This document shows positions 45,494 to 57,774 of a stretch of 64,000 bases of DNA, piece after piece (position 1 is the stretch's first letter; each line of letters begins with the position of its first letter). Below the pieces are notes generated by a model. That model was not told where the DNA came from. It saw only the letters and a list, made by a program, of their open reading frames with translations, and ran no database searches. Position numbers and translations under genes: made by a program. This DNA is from Triglochin maritima (Eukaryota; Streptophyta; Magnoliopsida; Alismatales; Juncaginaceae): contig OY821777.1 in the NCBI GenBank assembly GCA_963682175.1, forward strand, positions 16,140,001-16,204,000, written 5' to 3'.

Positions 45494-46310
45494 CTACGCC
45501 AAGCTCTTAAACATCAAAGTCATACCAATAACACACAAAAGTTTCACAGCCAAACCAATCTTCTTCAACAGTGTAGCAACTTCGGCAAGTAGTCGTTCAA
45601 CTTCGTCAACCCTCTTCTTAAGCCAGACATACAATTCTTCAAGGTTCGGATCAACACCATTCCCATCAACCCAAGCAAATAATGTGCAAGGCTTCACGTG
45701 ACTCTGCCAATTCCAAATCATGAAACAAACACCTCCTTCCATACATACACGTTCAATTTGCCTTAACATAAGAGATACTGAAAAACTGGGAATGCAATAA
45801 ACGTCAAAATTGCATGCACTTAATGTCAAAACCTATGGACTCTATGACACTCAAAATATGTATGTCGATAGTTGTATTAATCAAGACACTCATGTATATC
45901 TCACCCTGACAATTGCTCAAGTCAAGAAATCTCATGTACATCTCACCCCGAAAATTGCTCAAATTAAGGCACTCATGTATTAATCAAGGCCTCATGTATT
46001 AATCAAAACATAGGTTATTTGAATTCAAACTCAAACTCGAGCAGTCATGTATTAAATCCACGAAATTAAAAAACTTAACCTTCCCATAATTCAGGCATCT
46101 GTAAAACCTTCGGTCGTAGCTCCAACCCTTCTTGGAAGTTCTGATGCTCGCTTGCAGCACACAACTGCAATAGGGGACAAGAAGATCGAGGTAGTTGTTC
46201 GCGGATTCGGAGAGGGAGTTGACACTGGATGATTGAGGGAGAAGAGTCGGTTGTAGTTGGGAAACAAGAGGGACGACTAACCCTAAATCGCGATGTCGAG
46301 AGGGAGACAT
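45494..46310 (-). CDS. GRF-type zinc-finger protein with C-terminal hydrophobic tail
   Basis: Two exons: 46310-46080 and 45703-45494, phase-0 intron of 376 bp (donor GGGAAG|GTTAAG, acceptor TTGGCAG|AGTC); 146 residues. The GRF zinc finger spans the intron: YCSCVLQASIRTSKKG, then DRRFYRCLNY, then KPCTLFAWVDGN, giving four cysteines (48, 50, 72 and 82) and the FY and WVD landmarks. The signature Gly of GRF is Asp here. After it come a short charged coiled coil and a hydrophobic stretch (about residues 126-141) like a tail anchor. Small GRF proteins of this design are numerous in plants and often sit in MULEs; this one lies about 850 bp from MULE transposase debris, on the opposite strand. GRF fingers bind DNA or RNA in other proteins; the role here is unknown. 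Confidence 0.7.
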
Positions 46311-46431
46311 TGGGTTGTGATTGGTTGTGGTGGTCGGTCGTGATTTGGGATTTGGTTGTGGTCAGGAAAGGGGCTAGGGTTTGGATGGAGAATTGGGGTC
46401 GGGATTTTAGGGGTCAGGATTTTAAGCTTTA

Positions 46432-48499
46432 ATTGGGCTCGGGTTGGGATGCTAATTAGCCTAATAACAGGGTGTTGTTAGGAGTTAACGTTTGGTAAAT
46501 AACACGACGTCACGGAAAATGTTAACGGTGCCTGACAAATGTGGACCCCACTGTAACGGATGGGTACGAGGCCAATCATATTGTTTTTTATTCGTATAGG
46601 GCAAATTATCTCCAAACCATAGGTACTTTGTCAATTAACAATGTTTTGGAAGCAAAAAAACTGATGAATTTGTTGTCGCTGCGATTTCTAGAGGAAATGA
46701 GGGGAAAGTTTGTCAGGTTAAGGGATATTTCAACTCTCAAATCACTTTAATTTAGTCATTATAATATAAAATGAGTTTAATTAATAAAAAATTTAAGAAA
46801 GAAATATTGCATATATAATCACTTCTTAAATGTCAACCCCATGACTAGTCCTGCGAAATGTTGACAACATAGGGAAAATGACAGACGGATAAGTTCCACT
46901 CAGTTTCAGGCATACGAACGTGTATCCAAAAAAATTACAAAATTCTATGGCAACTGTCCAATTTTGTGATTTTTGAGGTATATTTTTTTTATACATAGAA
47001 CATTATATAATGTTGCAATTTCTGTTAGGAAAGAAATAAAAAAGAATTAAAAACAACCTAAGACACATCCCATGTGATTTCTCCTTGGGGAAAAAAATCC
47101 AAAAAAGGACCATGTGAAATGTTACACATAAATTGGCCCTGCAGTGACCATGAGCTAGAGTTGAGAACTGCAGCAACGACCGTAGAGCATGTTGGAGAGA
47201 ACAGAATTTGTCATTACATGGGAGTTCTGAGACCTGAAGGTGGCATGCGCGCCATTGGTGGACACAAGTGGTGGTGTATGTTTTTTAATTTTTTTGAACT
47301 TGTCTTAATTTGATTGGCGATAGATTCTGTGTGCTGCATGCATGCATGCATATATGTTTTGTGCATGCCCATCCAGAGTTGCCGTCTGGATAAGTAATTA
47401 TAGAAAAGATGGGCAACTACTGGTCTCCACTCAGATATATATAGTAGTCGTGGCCTACTTTAGAACCTCTCAGCTTCTGCTATTCTGCTCCTCATACATG
47501 GCTGCAGCGTGCAGATGCCTCCTGATCTATAGAATGCGTCGTCGGAAGGGTGAGAATTTATTGAAGGCTCTTTTAAGTTGTTATTCCCATTTTAAGCATT
47601 TTGGTTCTTTCTAAGGTGATAAGGTCTGTAGAAATGCTGGTATGGTTTGAGACAATACTTGATTGATCATAATTAATTACGTGCGAGTTGATCATATTTC
47701 TCCATTTGCATGTCTCTCTTTTGAAGATAATTACTTGTCTCACACACAATAATGCGTTATGTACTGAACGAAGTATTAGTCGAGTACCGGTATGGTTTGG
47801 ACATGGATTATAAGGAAAATTGTTTGTTACTTGTGCCGGTGAAAACAACTTATGGTCACTTCTGTCTACTTACTGTTTAACTATTAATTAAGATGTCCTC
47901 ATAAAATTAAATTGGTCATTTGTTTTTATACTATGTAGGCCATACCAATTAAGGTCACCAGAAAGGCCATACCAATTAAGGTCACCAGAAATTTGAGATC
48001 CACCTTTGTATACTTTATATTTCTGACACAAAATTTCATCCTTAATTACCACGACAAGAAACAAACTCAGTCGTAGTGACATTTCATCAAACAGGTTCCA
48101 ATCGGTAGATCTATAGGCACACAAAGAAGAAGACAAAAAAGATCGATACTACCACGGTAATGACACCCCGATGAATCTCCCCCACTAACCATGAGTCTTA
48201 CAAAACTTTTTAAAAAAAGCAACTATGTGTCTTACATTATATTACAAATGCAACGGAGGATTTTAGTATAATAATGTTTTACTAAAAATAACTTTATCAT
48301 GTCATTCACATAATAGTCAATTACACATCATATAGTCACTTACAATCTACATATCATATAATGATTTGTTAGAGACGACTTAATCTTCAATTACATATTA
48401 TATAGTGAAGACTTTGCCAAAATTGATCTCATGCATTCCTTTCGTGTTATTTTGTGGATAAACATACATACAAGCCCATTAGCCTCATATATCTCACGA
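46432..48499. other. Intergenic, about 2 kb
   Basis: No supported gene. Contains TCACGGAAAATGTTAACGG at about 46508-46526, resembling part of the MULE-1 TIR (TCACGGAATCTGTTAATGG), so the right edge of the 43.9-46 kb MULE may be here. A short TGCA run lies near 47335-47350. Confidence 0.35.
47937..47990. repeat. 27-bp perfect tandem duplication
   Basis: The unit AGGCCATACCAATTAAGGTC plus seven bases occurs twice head to tail (47937-47963, 47964-47990). Confidence 0.9.
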
Positions 48500-51367
48500 G
48501 GGTTTGTTTAAAACAACTTTTACACTAAATCTGGACCCTCCATCACCAAAACAGGAATGGCTGGGATTTCAAGCAAAAAAATTATTTTTTTATTCCCAAA
48601 TCCCAATATTCTCCCCCATCTTCCCCTCTTTTCTCTGCTCACGTTTTCTTCTCCATCTTCCCAACTCTTTGTTTTTTTCTTTTTCACGAATGTGAGTTTG
48701 CTGAAGAGTTTTAAATTAGAGTATGCTTTAGATTAAATGTTTTTAGTTTATTTGAAGTTGTTGTTTTTACATGTAGTCTACCGACTTGTAGATTTTGACT
48801 CATGATTTTTGTGTTTATTTCACACTTTCAAGGTCTACTTTCCTGTTGTTAATTTGGTGGCTTTAATTAATTGACTAATGTGTGGTTTTATTTGATTTTT
48901 TTTAACAGAGCACTCCTCATCGATCAAATGGATACAGAAAATCTAGATTGTGACGAACCTTTGCCAAACAACTCACTCAAAGACATTGTCACGAAAAAAT
49001 ATGAGGGTGTGTGTCCCTTCAAAGGTATGGTGTTTGACTCTTTTGATGAAGCTCATTACTTTTACCATCTCTATGCTCAAGTTAGTGGCTTTAGTGTGCG
49101 AATTCGAAATTCTAATACCTTCTCTAGAAGTGCTGAAATTAGGTATCGACGCTATGTATGCTCGTGTGAGGGGCATTGGTCAGAGTGCATTTCCAATGTG
49201 GATGAAAAGAAAAAAAAGAAGACTCTCACATGTAGAACTGGTTGTCTCGTAGGTTTTATTGTGTCAAGAAAGAAGGTGACAAATCATTGGATATCAACAA
49301 TAGTTGAGAACACACACAATCATGTGCTCGCTAGTCCTAAAAGTGTTTGTAATCTTAGAAATCAGAAGTTCATGCCTTCAATTGCCAAAAAACTAGTTGA
49401 AATTTTTTGCGAGATTGGACTTCCTACAGGTAAAGTGCCAGAGGTATTTAATGATGAATCTAATGTTAACTTTTCAAGTAGGGACTGCTGGAATCATGTT
49501 AGAAATTTGAGAACAATAAATTTGAATATTGGCTATGCTAGGAGTGTTTTCATTTATTGTAAAACGAAGCAAGCTCAATATCCAAGCTTCTATTTTTTAA
49601 TTTTACATGACAATGAGTCTCGAATGGTTAATTTCTTTTGGGTGGATTCTAGAGCCCGCTTATGTTACGAGCGATTTGGTGATGTTGTTGTATTTGATAC
49701 AACCTACAAAACCAATAAATATGACTTGCCATTTGGGCTCTTTGTGGGTGTTAATAACCATTTCCAATCTATATTGTTTGGTTGTGCTTTGTTGCAAGAT
49801 GAGACTGAAGAATCATACGAATGGTTATACAAAACATGGTTAGAAGCAATGAATGGAAAGGCGCTGATGTCAATTTTAACCGACCAAGATAAAGCAATTG
49901 GGAATATGGTAAGAGAAGTTTTCCCTACAACCACCTGTTTGAGTTTGAAGGCATTCTATGTCGACATATATTATCTATCTTTCACAGGAAAAATGTTCAA
50001 AGGATACCACCACAATACATTCTTCAAAGGTGGACCAAAGAAGCAGGTGATGGTATTCCCATTCCTTTGACAATCGATGCAGATAAGTCTTCCTTTGTCC
50101 GCACTACGAATTTTCATCGTAAAACAAGTTTGTTGTTGTCGTATTTACATGAATCTGAAGAATCTTATCAAGTGATAATTGATGCCATGGACAAAGCATT
50201 TAAAGAAGTTGTCAAATTGAAGAGTTCCAACAATGACCCCATTCAAGTGGAGGAAAGACAATTTCCAATTGAAGACACACCACTAGCTGATCCGCAAGTC
50301 TCAAAAACAAAAGGTCGGAAGAAAAATTCTGAAAAAGAATCAGATTATGGAAGGCTTAAAAGTGGCCTTGAAATTGGAATGGCCGCTGCCAAAAAACAAA
50401 AACGAAGGTGTAGTATTTGCCATGAGTTGGGTCATTATAATACTACTTGTAAGAATCAATGAGGTGCAGCAAATGTCTTTTGTTGTTTTCTGTTATCTTT
50501 AAAAACATGAAACATATATGTGCATCCTTTGTTGCTATTATTACCATAGTTTGTAAAATTTTGGTTAACAGAATTGTTGGTGAACAATGAATGGATATTT
50601 TGCTGGGGAACAAATTTGAATTGCTCTTGTGTTCGGCAGTGCTCGTGTTATTTTGGAACGAATGAACAAGGTTGTAAATAGGAAGATACATGTAGCACTT
50701 ATCATTATTACACACAATCTGAAATTTCATAATCTAGATCGAGTGCTTCTATGCCTCGATACTTTAGAAGCATGTACTTGTTGTCTCTGAACTTCATATG
50801 AGCAGGACCTACTCAAACAAATGCTACTCAAGAATTACAAATCCAAATCATTCTGTGTTTTAGGCAAATGCACTTCAAATTATTCTCCACTTTATAATGG
50901 CAAATCAAAACTCCAACCTTTGTAAAACACCACGTGAAAGCTTAGTTTTCACTATCAAAGTCCAATCACAAAGTTGGATAAACAATGCATAAGCATTACA
51001 AACGGCACGCAAACTCATTCTCCTACGCGGCACGCATTATAAATTTGTAGAGGACTTCCAATGTCTCCTCGGCGTGGTCGAGTTCGAAGTGGGAAGTACT
51101 TTGGAGCAACCCCACGATCTCCTCGACGAACCTGCGTCGGTAGACCTCCACTTGATCTCCTTCCACGATGTGATCTCTCGCGGTTACGGGGGAGAAGAAG
51201 ATGAGTTGGGAAGATGGAGAAGGAAACGTGAGCAGAGAAAAAAAGGGAAGATGGGGGAGAAGATTGAGATTTGGGAATAAAAAATAATTTTTTTGCTTGA
51301 AATCCTAACCATTCCTGCTTTGGTGATGGAGGGTCCAGATTTAGTGTAAAAGTTGTTAAAAAAACCC
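48500..51367 (+). mobile_element. MULE-3: FAR1-type Mutator-like element with about 165-bp TIRs
   Basis: 48500-48667 and 51203-51367 are inverted copies with only scattered differences; the outer ends read GGGTTTGTTTAAAACAAC and GGGTTTTTTTAACAACTT. The 2.87-kb element carries a FAR1-like transposase on the plus strand. I see no matching direct duplication at its edges. The element lies about 30 bp from the next TIR element. Confidence 0.85.
48928..50462 (+). pseudogene. FAR1/FHY3-related MULE transposase, internally deleted
   Basis: ATG at 48928 (MDTENLDCDEPLPNN), 20 bases after a likely intron acceptor (TTTTTTTAACAG). Residues about 25-140 form a FAR1 DNA-binding domain (YHLYAQVSGFSVRIRNS; Cys/His pattern with NTHNHVL). 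The MULE catalytic domain begins about residue 185; its first two acids are present in VVFDTTYKT and ILTDQDKAIG. After FPTTTC (about 49935) the sequence jumps to the SWIM-region end (CRHILSIFHRKNVQRI, from about 49970), in another frame, so roughly 250 residues with the last catalytic acid are missing. The C-terminus (about 50050-50462) is in the shifted frame and ends with a CX2CX4HX4C knuckle (CSICHELGHYNTTC). It may once have been an active transposase; it cannot be now. Confidence 0.85.
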
Positions 51368-51554
51368 AGTGGATCCCTCCTCTATACAGAAATTTTACAA
51401 TGAGACCAGGTCTCATTGTAAAAAAATGAGACCCCATATTTTCCTCCCTTGGATCTAGATCCAATGGTTGGTTTACCCAACATTCAATTTATTCAACTAA
51501 AGGGTAATATGGTAATCACACAAACGATTCCATTCCATTCATGTCCGTCAGGCA

Positions 51555-51770
51555 TTGAAGAAGTACAATGGCAGGGAGATCGAAGTGGGGATGGACCGGA
51601 AGCTGGCGCGGAACAAGGCGACGATGGAGGTGGCGGAGGGGATGTTTGCAGTGGCGAAACGGTGCCTTGCTCCGACAAGGCGATCGAGGCCGTCGATGAA
51701 GCAGTGCGGGGAGGCACTGTGGAAGCTACGAGGGGAGATCCACAGGTTGACGTTGTCAGTGCTTCTGGAG
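51555..51770 (+). pseudogene. Captured fragment resembling the end of a receptor-like kinase
   Basis: About 70 codons of GC-rich sequence in an AT-rich element. The frame has MEVAEGMFAVAKRCLAPTR followed by RSRPSMKQCGEALWKLRGE, which matches the last helix region of plant kinases, where an Arg-x-x-x-RPSM box precedes the C-terminus. No other kinase motifs are present and no start codon fits. The composition contrast and position just inside a TIR suggest capture of a host gene piece. Confidence 0.5.
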
Positions 51771-51921
51771 ATGTTCTTTGATTTGGATTTTATTTTGTAG
51801 GTCGGGATTTTGGTTTTTGTGGGTTTTGTTCTTTTGAAAAGGTCTGGAGATGTTCTTTGATTTGGATTTTATTTTGTAGGTCGGGATTTTGGTTTTTGTG
51901 GGTTTTGTTCTTTTGAAAAAG
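51764..51921. repeat. 79-bp tandem duplication
   Basis: Unit starting TCTGGAGATGTTCTTTGATT occurs at 51764-51842 and 51843-51921, essentially identical, so recent. Confidence 0.9.
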
Positions 51922-53219
51922 GAGAAGTTCTGAATGGGGTTTGGGTGTCGGGAAATTGTTGTGTTCCTCCATTTCCACAAAAGTAGAACAAGTATGTTCT
52001 TCAACCACTCACTGCTGCTGTAGTTGCTGATTTTGACTTATTCTCGTTTTGGTGGATTTTGGTTTTAGTTGGTGGTTTGTTGTGCTGGTGTTTGAAAAAG
52101 AAAATCTTGCTGTAATGGGGAATTGAATATGTTGTATTCCATTTCAATGAATGATAAGGAGATCATCTATATTTGACTGTTATCTTGTTTTTTTATGGCT
52201 CTTGTTCATATATATTTTTGGTGGATTTTGCGTAACGTGATCCATGCATACATGACAATCAAATCTGGTGGCTAGAAAGCATCTTGAGTTTTTCACTGAA
52301 TTTTGAGCTTAAACTCCATTTCAATCAAAAGAAGCCTGAATTTTTTTAAGAAGTGCTGTCAGAAGAGATGGTCTTAGAGTCAATGTTTTACCATCAAATG
52401 GGGAAAAGACCCAGTAAACAAGTCCTAGTGTGACGATAGGATTAAAGGAATAAAAAAATTTACTTTACAAAACAAGGATTAGCAAGGAGGACAATGATGG
52501 ATTTTCTTTACTTTATTTAATTTCTCTCTTAGGTTTGACATCCTTCTGCAGTTAGCTTGTCTTTATTATGTAAATTTTTATATATTTCACAAAATACCCC
52601 AGAAAGAATTAAGCAAGAAGAATTCGTTTTGGTGCGGATTTGGATGATTTTGGGGATTTCGGAAATGAATCTGCTAATGTTGATGTTGTTTTCGGTGTTT
52701 TGAGTGTTGAAATGTGGTGCATTTGTGAGATTTTTGTTATTTTGTGCGCTAATATGTTGTTTGGCAGAAGAAATTGAATAAAAAAATAGCACAAAAGCTT
52801 TAAAAACAAAATGTTCTTCCTCCACGAAGGTTTATAAACTTTTTCACAAATAATGGTTCGTGCTTAAATTATCATTCTCACTTCTAACTATGAATTTTTT
52901 TTGCAGAAAACAGAGAAAACCAAAATTGAGAAAAATAATAATTCAACCCATCCTCTTGGCAGGAATTGGTTTAGTATGATATTTGTAATTGTATTTGCTA
53001 CTATGATATATAAAGTAATGTATTTGCTGTTATGCTTGTGTATTATTATTATATAGTGGTTTGATAAACTTTTATGCTTGTGTATTGAACAAGGTATTTG
53101 TGTATTAGAATTGATTGTTGTGTAATATACGATTATGTTTGTGTACTAAACTAGTGATGAACAAGATTACATATAGTTTTTCTTTTTCTTTGGACAAACA
53201 ACATGAAATGAAGATGAAA
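51922..53219. other. Non-coding interior of MULE-4
   Basis: About 1.3 kb of AT-rich sequence with no gene or clear repeat that I can support. Confidence 0.4.
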
Positions 53220-54431
53220 TGTCCACCAAAATGAAATCATATGCTTCCAGTGAAGCATATAATATATATATGCATTCAATACACAACATTATAAGTTTAA
53301 TACATAACTATATCATTTTAATACACAATTGTATACTTTTATTACACAAGTTCAAGAACTCTTTAATTCATAAAATTCATTATTAAAATACACAATTGCA
53401 TTATAAGTTGAATATAATGTTGTTTAGTATGATTTAGTTTGTCTATTGTATATTTTGGTTAAAGAACATTTTGGAAAAAATATTATTAAATACACAACTG
53501 CACTATAAGTTTAATATACACAACTCTAAAAGTTTAATATACAATTATATCGTTAAAATACACAACCGCATCACTTTCGTAAATAAAGCTTCCAGTGAAT
53601 ACACATCTATATGCGTTCAATACATAACAGAATATGTTTAATACACAAATACAGTTGGTTTCAGGCGGAGAGGAAGAAGTGAGGAACATATGATTCTAAA
53701 AGAGATACGTACATAAACATGAATTGTTGATCCTTGTGGAGGAAAGGATGTAGATGGAGGGTTCATGTTGTTGTACATGGTATGAGAGTTAAGACATTGG
53801 TTGGTGCTGGGGAGATGAGAAATTTTGATTTTGTATATTTTTGTGATCATACATATAAATGATTATTGAAGTCAACTTAGGGAGCTTGTGGACATCCCCA
53901 GTTAAGTCTACCATAGATGCTAACGGGCTCACATAAGACTCAATTATTGTAGTATGACATATTTTTCTATATGAATAGAAATGACATGGATCAACTCTAC
54001 AAATCTGCATTACTTTCTTAAATAAAACTTCCAGCCAATACACATCTATATGCGTTCAATACACAATAGAATATGTTTAATACACAAATACAATTGGTTG
54101 TCGCCGGAGAGGAAGAAACGAACAACATATATGATTCTAAAAGAGATACGTACATAAACATGAATTGTTGATCCTTGTGGAGGAAAGGAAGTAGATGGAG
54201 GGTTCATGTTGTTGTACATGGTATGAGAGTTAAAACATTAATTGGTGTCGGGAATAGGGGAAATGTTTGATTTTTGTATATTTTTGTAATCAGACATATA
54301 AATGATTAATTGAAGTCAACTTACGGAGCTTGTAAACATCCCCTCCATAGATGTTAACGGTCTCACATAAGACTAAATTACTATAGTAGGGGGTGACTAG
54401 GTGAGAGAGATGTGTTGCATATTTTTCTATA

Positions 54432-54474
<43 letters not shown>

Positions 54475-55800
54475 AGAGAAAAGAGAAATGTTGGAGATAG
54501 AAATGACATAAAACACTTTACAAAACTGCATCACTTTCTTAAATAAAACTTGCAGTGAATACACATCTATATGCGTTTAATACACAACAGTATATGTTTA
54601 ATACACCAATATATCATTTAAATACACAACGATATCATTTTATTACACAAGTTCTGTAATTCCTTCATAAAACTCAATTCACAAAATCTGTCAAACAACA
54701 AAAGCATTTGTAAAAACATGTCACACAATCTATCATTATCAAACCATACAAGTCTACACATATAAGCAATTTCTAAGTAAATAAGATATCATATGAAATA
54801 TTTAGTTGATACATCAATGTATAAATAACAAACAACATTCACACGAAGCCTTTTTTCTTCATTATAATATATTACATCTCTAATAGAACTCAAATCATCA
54901 TCTATATTTGTTACAAAGTAAATAACTGAATTATTTTCTGACCTTCCAATCTTGACGTTACACGACAAATATTTATCCAATTGATTTTGGAAGAACTTGA
55001 AGATATTCAATGTATAAACATTGACCGTTAGTTTCTCCATTGCCCATCTTGTGATGAAGTGAGGTATTGTTTTTCTACTATCAAAGTCTCATCTATTTTT
55101 CTCTCTCTTTGGAATGTCAAAGTTTTTTCAAACATGTAGTAAATACACAATTTTATCAGATTCTTACACTACTTTATCAGTTAAATACACAATTATATCA
55201 TTTTAAGATACAACTCTATTGGTTTAATGCAGAACTGTGTTATTTTAATACACAACTATCATTATTTTACACAACCATATTAGTATTACACTACTATATC
55301 TTACTATTTTAATACCCAAGTTTATTCTATATCACTATCTTATATTACTATATCTTACTGGTTTAATGCAAAACTTTATTGGTTTAATACACAACTATAT
55401 CAAATTGTTACACAACAATAGCAGTAGTAAACATATAAGTTCATTAAACAAAAAAATGATACTATTAATGTAATTTATACCTGCATATGAACTCAAACAA
55501 TGTATTTTTTTCTATTTACATTATGTTTAATGAATGAATTCATCCCTTATTGATTGCATTTACTCAAACAATGTATTTTTCGTATTGGATATTTTGGTTA
55601 GAGAACATTTTTTGAAAAATCATTATTAAAATACACAACTGCATTATAACTTTAATATACACAACTCTAAAAGTTTAATATACAATTACATCATTAAAAT
55701 ACACAACTGCATCATTCTCGTAAATAAAACTTCCAGTGAATACACATCTATATGCGTTCAATACACAACATAATACGTTTAATACACAAATACAGTTGCA
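53220..55800. repeat. AATACACAA repeat field with larger direct repeats
   Basis: The core AATACACAA(C/T) recurs more than 20 times on the plus strand, usually as TTTAATACACAAC followed by TATATCATT-like spacers. Larger direct repeats are superimposed: 53561-53999, 54000-54520 and a partial copy 54521-54640 (each with TAAATAAAACTTCCAGTGAA and TATATGCGTTCAATACACAA), and a 220-bp block at about 53440-53660 repeated at 55580-55797. Confidence 0.75.
54435..54471. repeat. GA microsatellite
   Basis: Uninterrupted run of about 18 GA units within the repeat field. Confidence 0.95.
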
Positions 55801-56544
55801 ACAATTCTTGCTGCAACTCAGACGCACTCATTGCAAGACGAGAATCACATGTGAAATCTTAGACGCACTCATTGCAGCAATTCTTGTCTTCGATGAGAAA
55901 AAAGTAAGGAAACGACTTAGTGATGCTAAATAAACAAATGAGAAGGTATAGAAGCGATTATGGGAAGCAAAGTTTTTAGATTGTACTATGAAACAAGACA
56001 CAATTCTACTATTTCCCTTTAATTCACGTCTACACACCAAAACAAGCAGAAAAATCTTTCTTATTTATTTCGAGAGAGAAAAGTCACAGATTGTTAAATC
56101 TAAAACGAAAACAGAAATAAATTAAAGTATCACCATTTTCGGAATTGGGTGGCGAGAAATGGGGATTTGAGACGACGTAATCAACCTCACCAGGAAACAC
56201 AAAGAAAACATTCTAGAACCTAAAATCCTAAATAAAAATCCCCAATCAAATTGTGTGTAAAATAAGTGTGAATAGAAGAAAACAAACTTGAGAATAGGTG
56301 AGATGGGAAGGAACAGAGGCGGGAGGAAGAAGGAGGGGGTGGGTGCGTATGGGAAGGAAAAAGAGGGGAGGAGGGAGGAAGAACGAGGGAGTGGGTGCGT
56401 ATGGGAAGAAAGGAGAGGGGAGGTAAAAGGAGGACGAAGTGATTACGAAATTACCCTTTTCATCTTCACCGTTAGATTTGATCTTGATGGTGCATGTTTG
56501 TGGTCTCATTATATTAAATTGAGACCTGGTCTCATTCTAATACC

Positions 56545-56548
<4 letters not shown>

Positions 56549-56577
<29 letters not shown>
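56549..56577. repeat. TA microsatellite
   Basis: Uninterrupted run of about 14 AT units at the right edge of MULE-4. Confidence 0.95.
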
Positions 56578-56580
<3 letters not shown>

Positions 56581-57227
56581 AATCTTAATTATTGACGAAA
56601 ACAATGCTCAAGACAAAGCAAATGACTCGAGAATGTAATAAATCTCAATCTAAAACATTTATTTTTCTATTTATTTGAGCTCTTAGGAAACTTACGTAAA
56701 CTTGAGTAAATCAACGTTGGATGCACATATTAGAACATATTTAGGATCAATATCACTAGTTACTTATCATAGAATGAATCTTAACCCACAAAGATCAATC
56801 AACTACTTAAGATTCAAGTCTTTAAGATATGTACCAGTTCGATCTCAGTTAGTGGGGGAGATTCAGTTAATCTTGACCATTTCCATAAACCAGAGTTTCA
56901 AGTCCTTACTAGACTCCCTGAATGGGTCAATTGGTTCTATCTTGGATCGATTGTGTTCATAGGCCTCGGCTTTCAACCACTTATCATTGCAGTTTGGGTC
57001 GACCGGTATCCATTCGGTCGGCCATTTTTATCCCTTTGTTATCATTTTTTTAACCACTTGATGGGTCGACAATACCCCATAAGAGTGACCACTTTTACGA
57101 TTGCCATATTTTAATTTTTTGGTTAAAGGTGTCAAAGAGTGATTGAACTCTGGATGACTATTTTTTTTATAACCGTTGAAGTAACCACTATGGGGGTCGA
57201 TCAGCAAATTGGGTATTCACCCTACTG
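56578..57227. other. Intergenic
   Basis: No gene. One GGTCGACC-type box at about 56998-57006 and a CGGTCGGCC nearby recall the copia U3 boxes, but no LTR structure can be recognised. Confidence 0.35.
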
Positions 57228-57774
57228 TTGGAGTTGCCCCCATAGATTTTGAGAGGGTTCCTTCGTGGGTGCTAAAGGACAAGCTAGGTGAGGGTGCTCA
57301 TATGCTTTGAGACCATCACTAACCATGACTTGGACGACCTGGTCATCAACCTTCTCTCTCTTCAAAATCAGCTTTCTCTCTCTTCCACATCAGTTTTCTC
57401 TTTCCTCAACCCACATTCTTCTCTTTCCTACATTATTCACCTCTTAACCACAACCCAACACAATCCACAACAATTTATCTCTCTCCTCCACATCATTTCG
57501 GGGTCCATCTTGGTAAAAATTAAAAAAAAAATTAAAAACTTTTCTAAAAAATCAAAACAATTATAAAACGTATTTTCAAAAAAAAATTAAAAAAAACTCA
57601 AACAAAAAATTAAAAAAATCAAAACAAAACAAAAAACAAAATAATAAATCAAAAGATAATAAAATAATGACCTCTCCACGACCGTTCTATTCACCCGTTA
57701 ACAAAAAAAAGTCACGGTCATTAATGACCGAACTATTACGACCGCAAATTTACAAGCTATAAGGGATGCTCCAA
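57228..57774. mobile_element. MITE, unclassified
   Basis: 547 bp with 18-bp imperfect inverted ends: TTGGAGTTGCCCCCATAG on the left and, on the other strand, TTGGAGCATCCCTTATAG on the right. The interior is A-rich and non-coding. I see no target duplication. Similar ends are common in plant PIF/Harbinger MITEs. Confidence 0.55.

Larger units (their letters stand above)
51397..56540. mobile_element. MULE-4: about 5.1-kb TIR element, Pack-MULE-like (tentative)
   Basis: About 120 bp at the left end (51397-51519) is inverted relative to 56440-56540: both contain AATGAGACCAGGTCTCA, a second ATGAGACC, and an inner AGGGTAATnnnGTAATCAC. Length and long TIRs suggest a MULE. No transposase inside. It contains a GC-rich coding-like fragment at 51.56-51.77 kb and a large AT-rich repeat field at 53.2-55.8 kb. 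The right edge abuts a TA microsatellite, which hides any target duplication. Confidence 0.6.

Noticed and set aside
47074..47313. 79-codon frame in the intergenic region
   Set aside because: No domain, no splice or promoter context.
48871..50070. Host FAR1/FHY3 regulator gene
   Set aside because: It lies between matching terminal inverted repeats and lacks part of the catalytic domain, so it is a transposon pseudogene.
51384..51430. Helitron terminus
   Set aside because: The ends are inverted relative to each other and no CTRR hairpin terminus is seen, so a TIR element fits better.
53220..55800. CRISPR-like array
   Set aside because: Cores are too short and unevenly spaced, larger tandem duplications explain the pattern, and the DNA is a plant nuclear genome.
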